A stretch of DNA of 6,595 bases. Source: SAR116 cluster bacterium. GTDB taxonomy: Bacteria; Pseudomonadota; Alphaproteobacteria; Puniceispirillales; GCA-002684695. Numbering within the stretch: the stretch's first letter is position 1; each line of letters begins with the position of its first letter. Below the pieces are notes generated by a model. That model did not search any database, had not been told where the DNA came from, and saw nothing but the letters and a program-made list of their open reading frames with translations. The position numbers and the translations under genes are program-made. The stretch covers positions 17,368 through 23,962 of the forward strand of contig NYVQ01000052.1 in the NCBI GenBank assembly GCA_002684695.1. Reading direction: 5' to 3'. Below, piece by piece: positions 5,752 to 6,595 of the stretch.

Positions 5752-6489
5752 CTATTTTTTAAATTCTTCATGATGAACAATATCTTTTGGTGTTCGTTTT
5801 AAAAGCCATAAAACTCCTAACACATCTGAGAAACCTACAACAGCTCTACCAAAATTAGTATATTTAGAGTAGCCAGTTTCTCTTTGCCTGTGATTTACAT
5901 TTACCCCAATTACTGAAGCATTGTATCTTTTTGCCAGTATAGTGAAAAATCGGTGCATATGATTAAAAAAGGGTATAGATAAATATAATTTTTTGTTAAA
6001 TACTCTTATGCCACATCCAGAGTCAGGGTGGCTATCAGAAAATATGTTTCTTCTAAGAAATCTTGCAAATTGTGATGCATAACGTTTACTAAAACCGTCC
6101 TTTCTATTTGCACGAATACCAGCAACTAATGTTAACCCTTTATTTTTTTTAAACGCTTCAATCATATTTGGAAGATCTTTTGGATCATTTTGACCATCTC
6201 CATCAAGTGTAGCTATTAAATCGAAGTTAGATTGTAAAATTCCAGTTTTCATTGCGACTGACTGACCGTAACATTTTTCATGACAAATCAACCTGACTTG
6301 TTTAAGTTTTTTTAAGTTTAAAATTTCTTTTTTTGTATTATCTTTGCTTCCATCGTCTACAAAGATTATTTCATGTTTGTAGTTTTTTAGTGCATCATTA
6401 ATTTCATGCGCCAATTTTTTTATATTTTCTTCTTCATTGAAAACAGGAATAACAACAGAAACATCTATTTTATTTAAATTGGTCTTCAT
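5752..6489 (-). CDS. Family 2 glycosyltransferase, DPM1/ArnC-like
   Basis: The 245 residues form a single GT-A domain of the type that moves a sugar from a nucleotide donor to a polyprenyl phosphate at the cytoplasmic membrane face. Visible motifs: VSVVIPVFNEEENI (10-23), EIIFVDDGSKDNT (40-52) with the nucleotide-binding acidic pair Asp45-Asp46, YGQSVAMKTGI (74-84), LIATLDGDGQNDP (91-103) with the metal-binding Asp96-Gly-Asp98, SGCGIRVF (157-164), HRFFTILAKRYN (179-190), and RQRETGYSKY (201-210), matching the R...GxSKY loop. Unlike ArnC or GtrB it has no pair of C-terminal transmembrane helices; the tail GFSDVLGVLWLLKR (219-232) is only one short hydrophobic or amphipathic helix. Sugar and acceptor cannot be read from sequence. 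It leads the pair with the LAB_N gene. The ATG at 6489 puts the first strand at the usual position. Confidence 0.92.
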   Translation of the reverse strand: MKTNLNKIDVSVVIPVFNEEENIKKLAHEINDALKNYKHEIIFVDDGSKDNTKKEILNLKKLKQVRLICHEKCYGQSVAMKTGILQSNFDLIATLDGDGQNDPKDLPNMIEAFKKNKGLTLVAGIRANRKDGFSKRYASQFARFLRRNIFSDSHPDSGCGIRVFNKKLYLSIPFFNHMHRFFTILAKRYNASVIGVNVNHRQRETGYSKYTNFGRAVVGFSDVLGVLWLLKRTPKDIVHHEEFKK

Positions 6490-6595
6490 AAAAAAGAAAA
6501 AATTATAAATTACTACTAATACATTTCATAACCCCCAATTCTATAAACTGCAAGGTAATGTAATTTTTATTCTTGATTTTGAGTAGGTTTTAATA
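6490..6595. other. Non-coding flank upstream of the glycosyltransferase pair
   Basis: These 106 bases hold no supportable gene on either strand. An A/T-rich stretch directly precedes the glycosyltransferase ATG and contains only a poly-purine/pyrimidine tract instead of a Shine-Dalgarno sequence. A G5 tract on the minus strand (6532-6536) stands out against the surrounding composition. The far end could contain the tail of another minus-strand gene, but this cannot be shown. Confidence 0.5.
6525..6553 (-). promoter_or_regulatory. Possible promoter for the glycosyltransferase-LAB_N pair
   Basis: On the minus strand TTGCAG (6548-6553) and TATGAA (6525-6530) are separated by exactly 17 nt, which would place the transcript start near 6518 and give a leader of about 28 nt. 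The matches to the sigma-70 consensus are only 3 of 6 and 4 of 6, so the spacing and location are the main support. Confidence 0.25.

Noticed and set aside
6503..6529. Eight-codon minus-strand ORF (MKCISSNL) behind a G5 tract, as a possible leader peptide
   Set aside because: The G tract is only 2 nt from the ATG, too close for a ribosome-binding site, and no attenuator-like hairpins follow before the glycosyltransferase start.
6567..6595. Possible C-terminal tail (LKPTQNQE then TAA) of a further minus-strand gene
   Set aside because: Eight codons at the window edge cannot distinguish a gene end from random open sequence, and another frame is open for longer.
1..6595. Search by eye for a defence system, transposon, CRISPR array, tRNA or riboswitch
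   Set aside because: All coding space is explained by housekeeping or envelope genes, gaps are at most about 105 bp, and no repeat array, cloverleaf or transposase motif was seen. The EVE domain alone, next to tsaD, is not evidence of a defence locus.

Overview
This 6.6 kb window looks like core chromosome from an AT-rich, compact alphaproteobacterium. Support comes from the gene order (tsaD divergent from hemC-hemD-mic60-hemY), from a Mic60/mitofilin-like gene (a family known from Alphaproteobacteria and mitochondria), from the TsaD C-terminal RWPLDPDAxP tail, and from high A+T with almost no intergenic space. It could be one of the genome-streamlined marine lineages, but the lineage below class level is inference.

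Positions 1-3690 hold a four-gene minus-strand run read right to left: hemC (2800-3690), hemD (2077-2796), a mitofilin/Mic60-like membrane protein (1103-2080, GTG start) and hemY (1-1106, cut by the window edge). The junctions are a 3-nt gap, a 4-nt GTGA overlap and a 4-nt ATGA overlap, so translational coupling is likely. HemC and HemD make uroporphyrinogen III from porphobilinogen. The other two are inner-membrane-anchored proteins traditionally linked to the tetrapyrrole operon.

Positions 3691-3793 are a 103-bp divergent control region of almost pure A+T. tsaD (3794-4891, plus strand) encodes the tRNA t6A synthesis ATPase-fold protein. It is followed by an EVE-domain protein (4958-5377) whose only well-placed start codon, 7 nt after a strong GGGAGG, is the rare ATT. 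gpsA, often found after tsaD in related bacteria, is absent here.

Positions 5374-6489 hold a second minus-strand pair: a DPM1/ArnC-like family 2 glycosyltransferase (5752-6489) and a small three-helix LpxB-N-terminal-domain membrane protein (5374-5745). This pair is common in envelope glycan or lipid-modification loci. Its 3' end overlaps the EVE gene tail-to-tail by 4 nt. The last 106 bp (6490-6595) are non-coding as far as can be seen, with a possible promoter for the pair.

I found no mobile element, CRISPR array, tRNA, rRNA or convincing intrinsic terminator. Nothing here amounts to a new biological system. The items most worth a second look are the ATT start, the short Mic60 homologue, and the tail-to-tail gene overlap.
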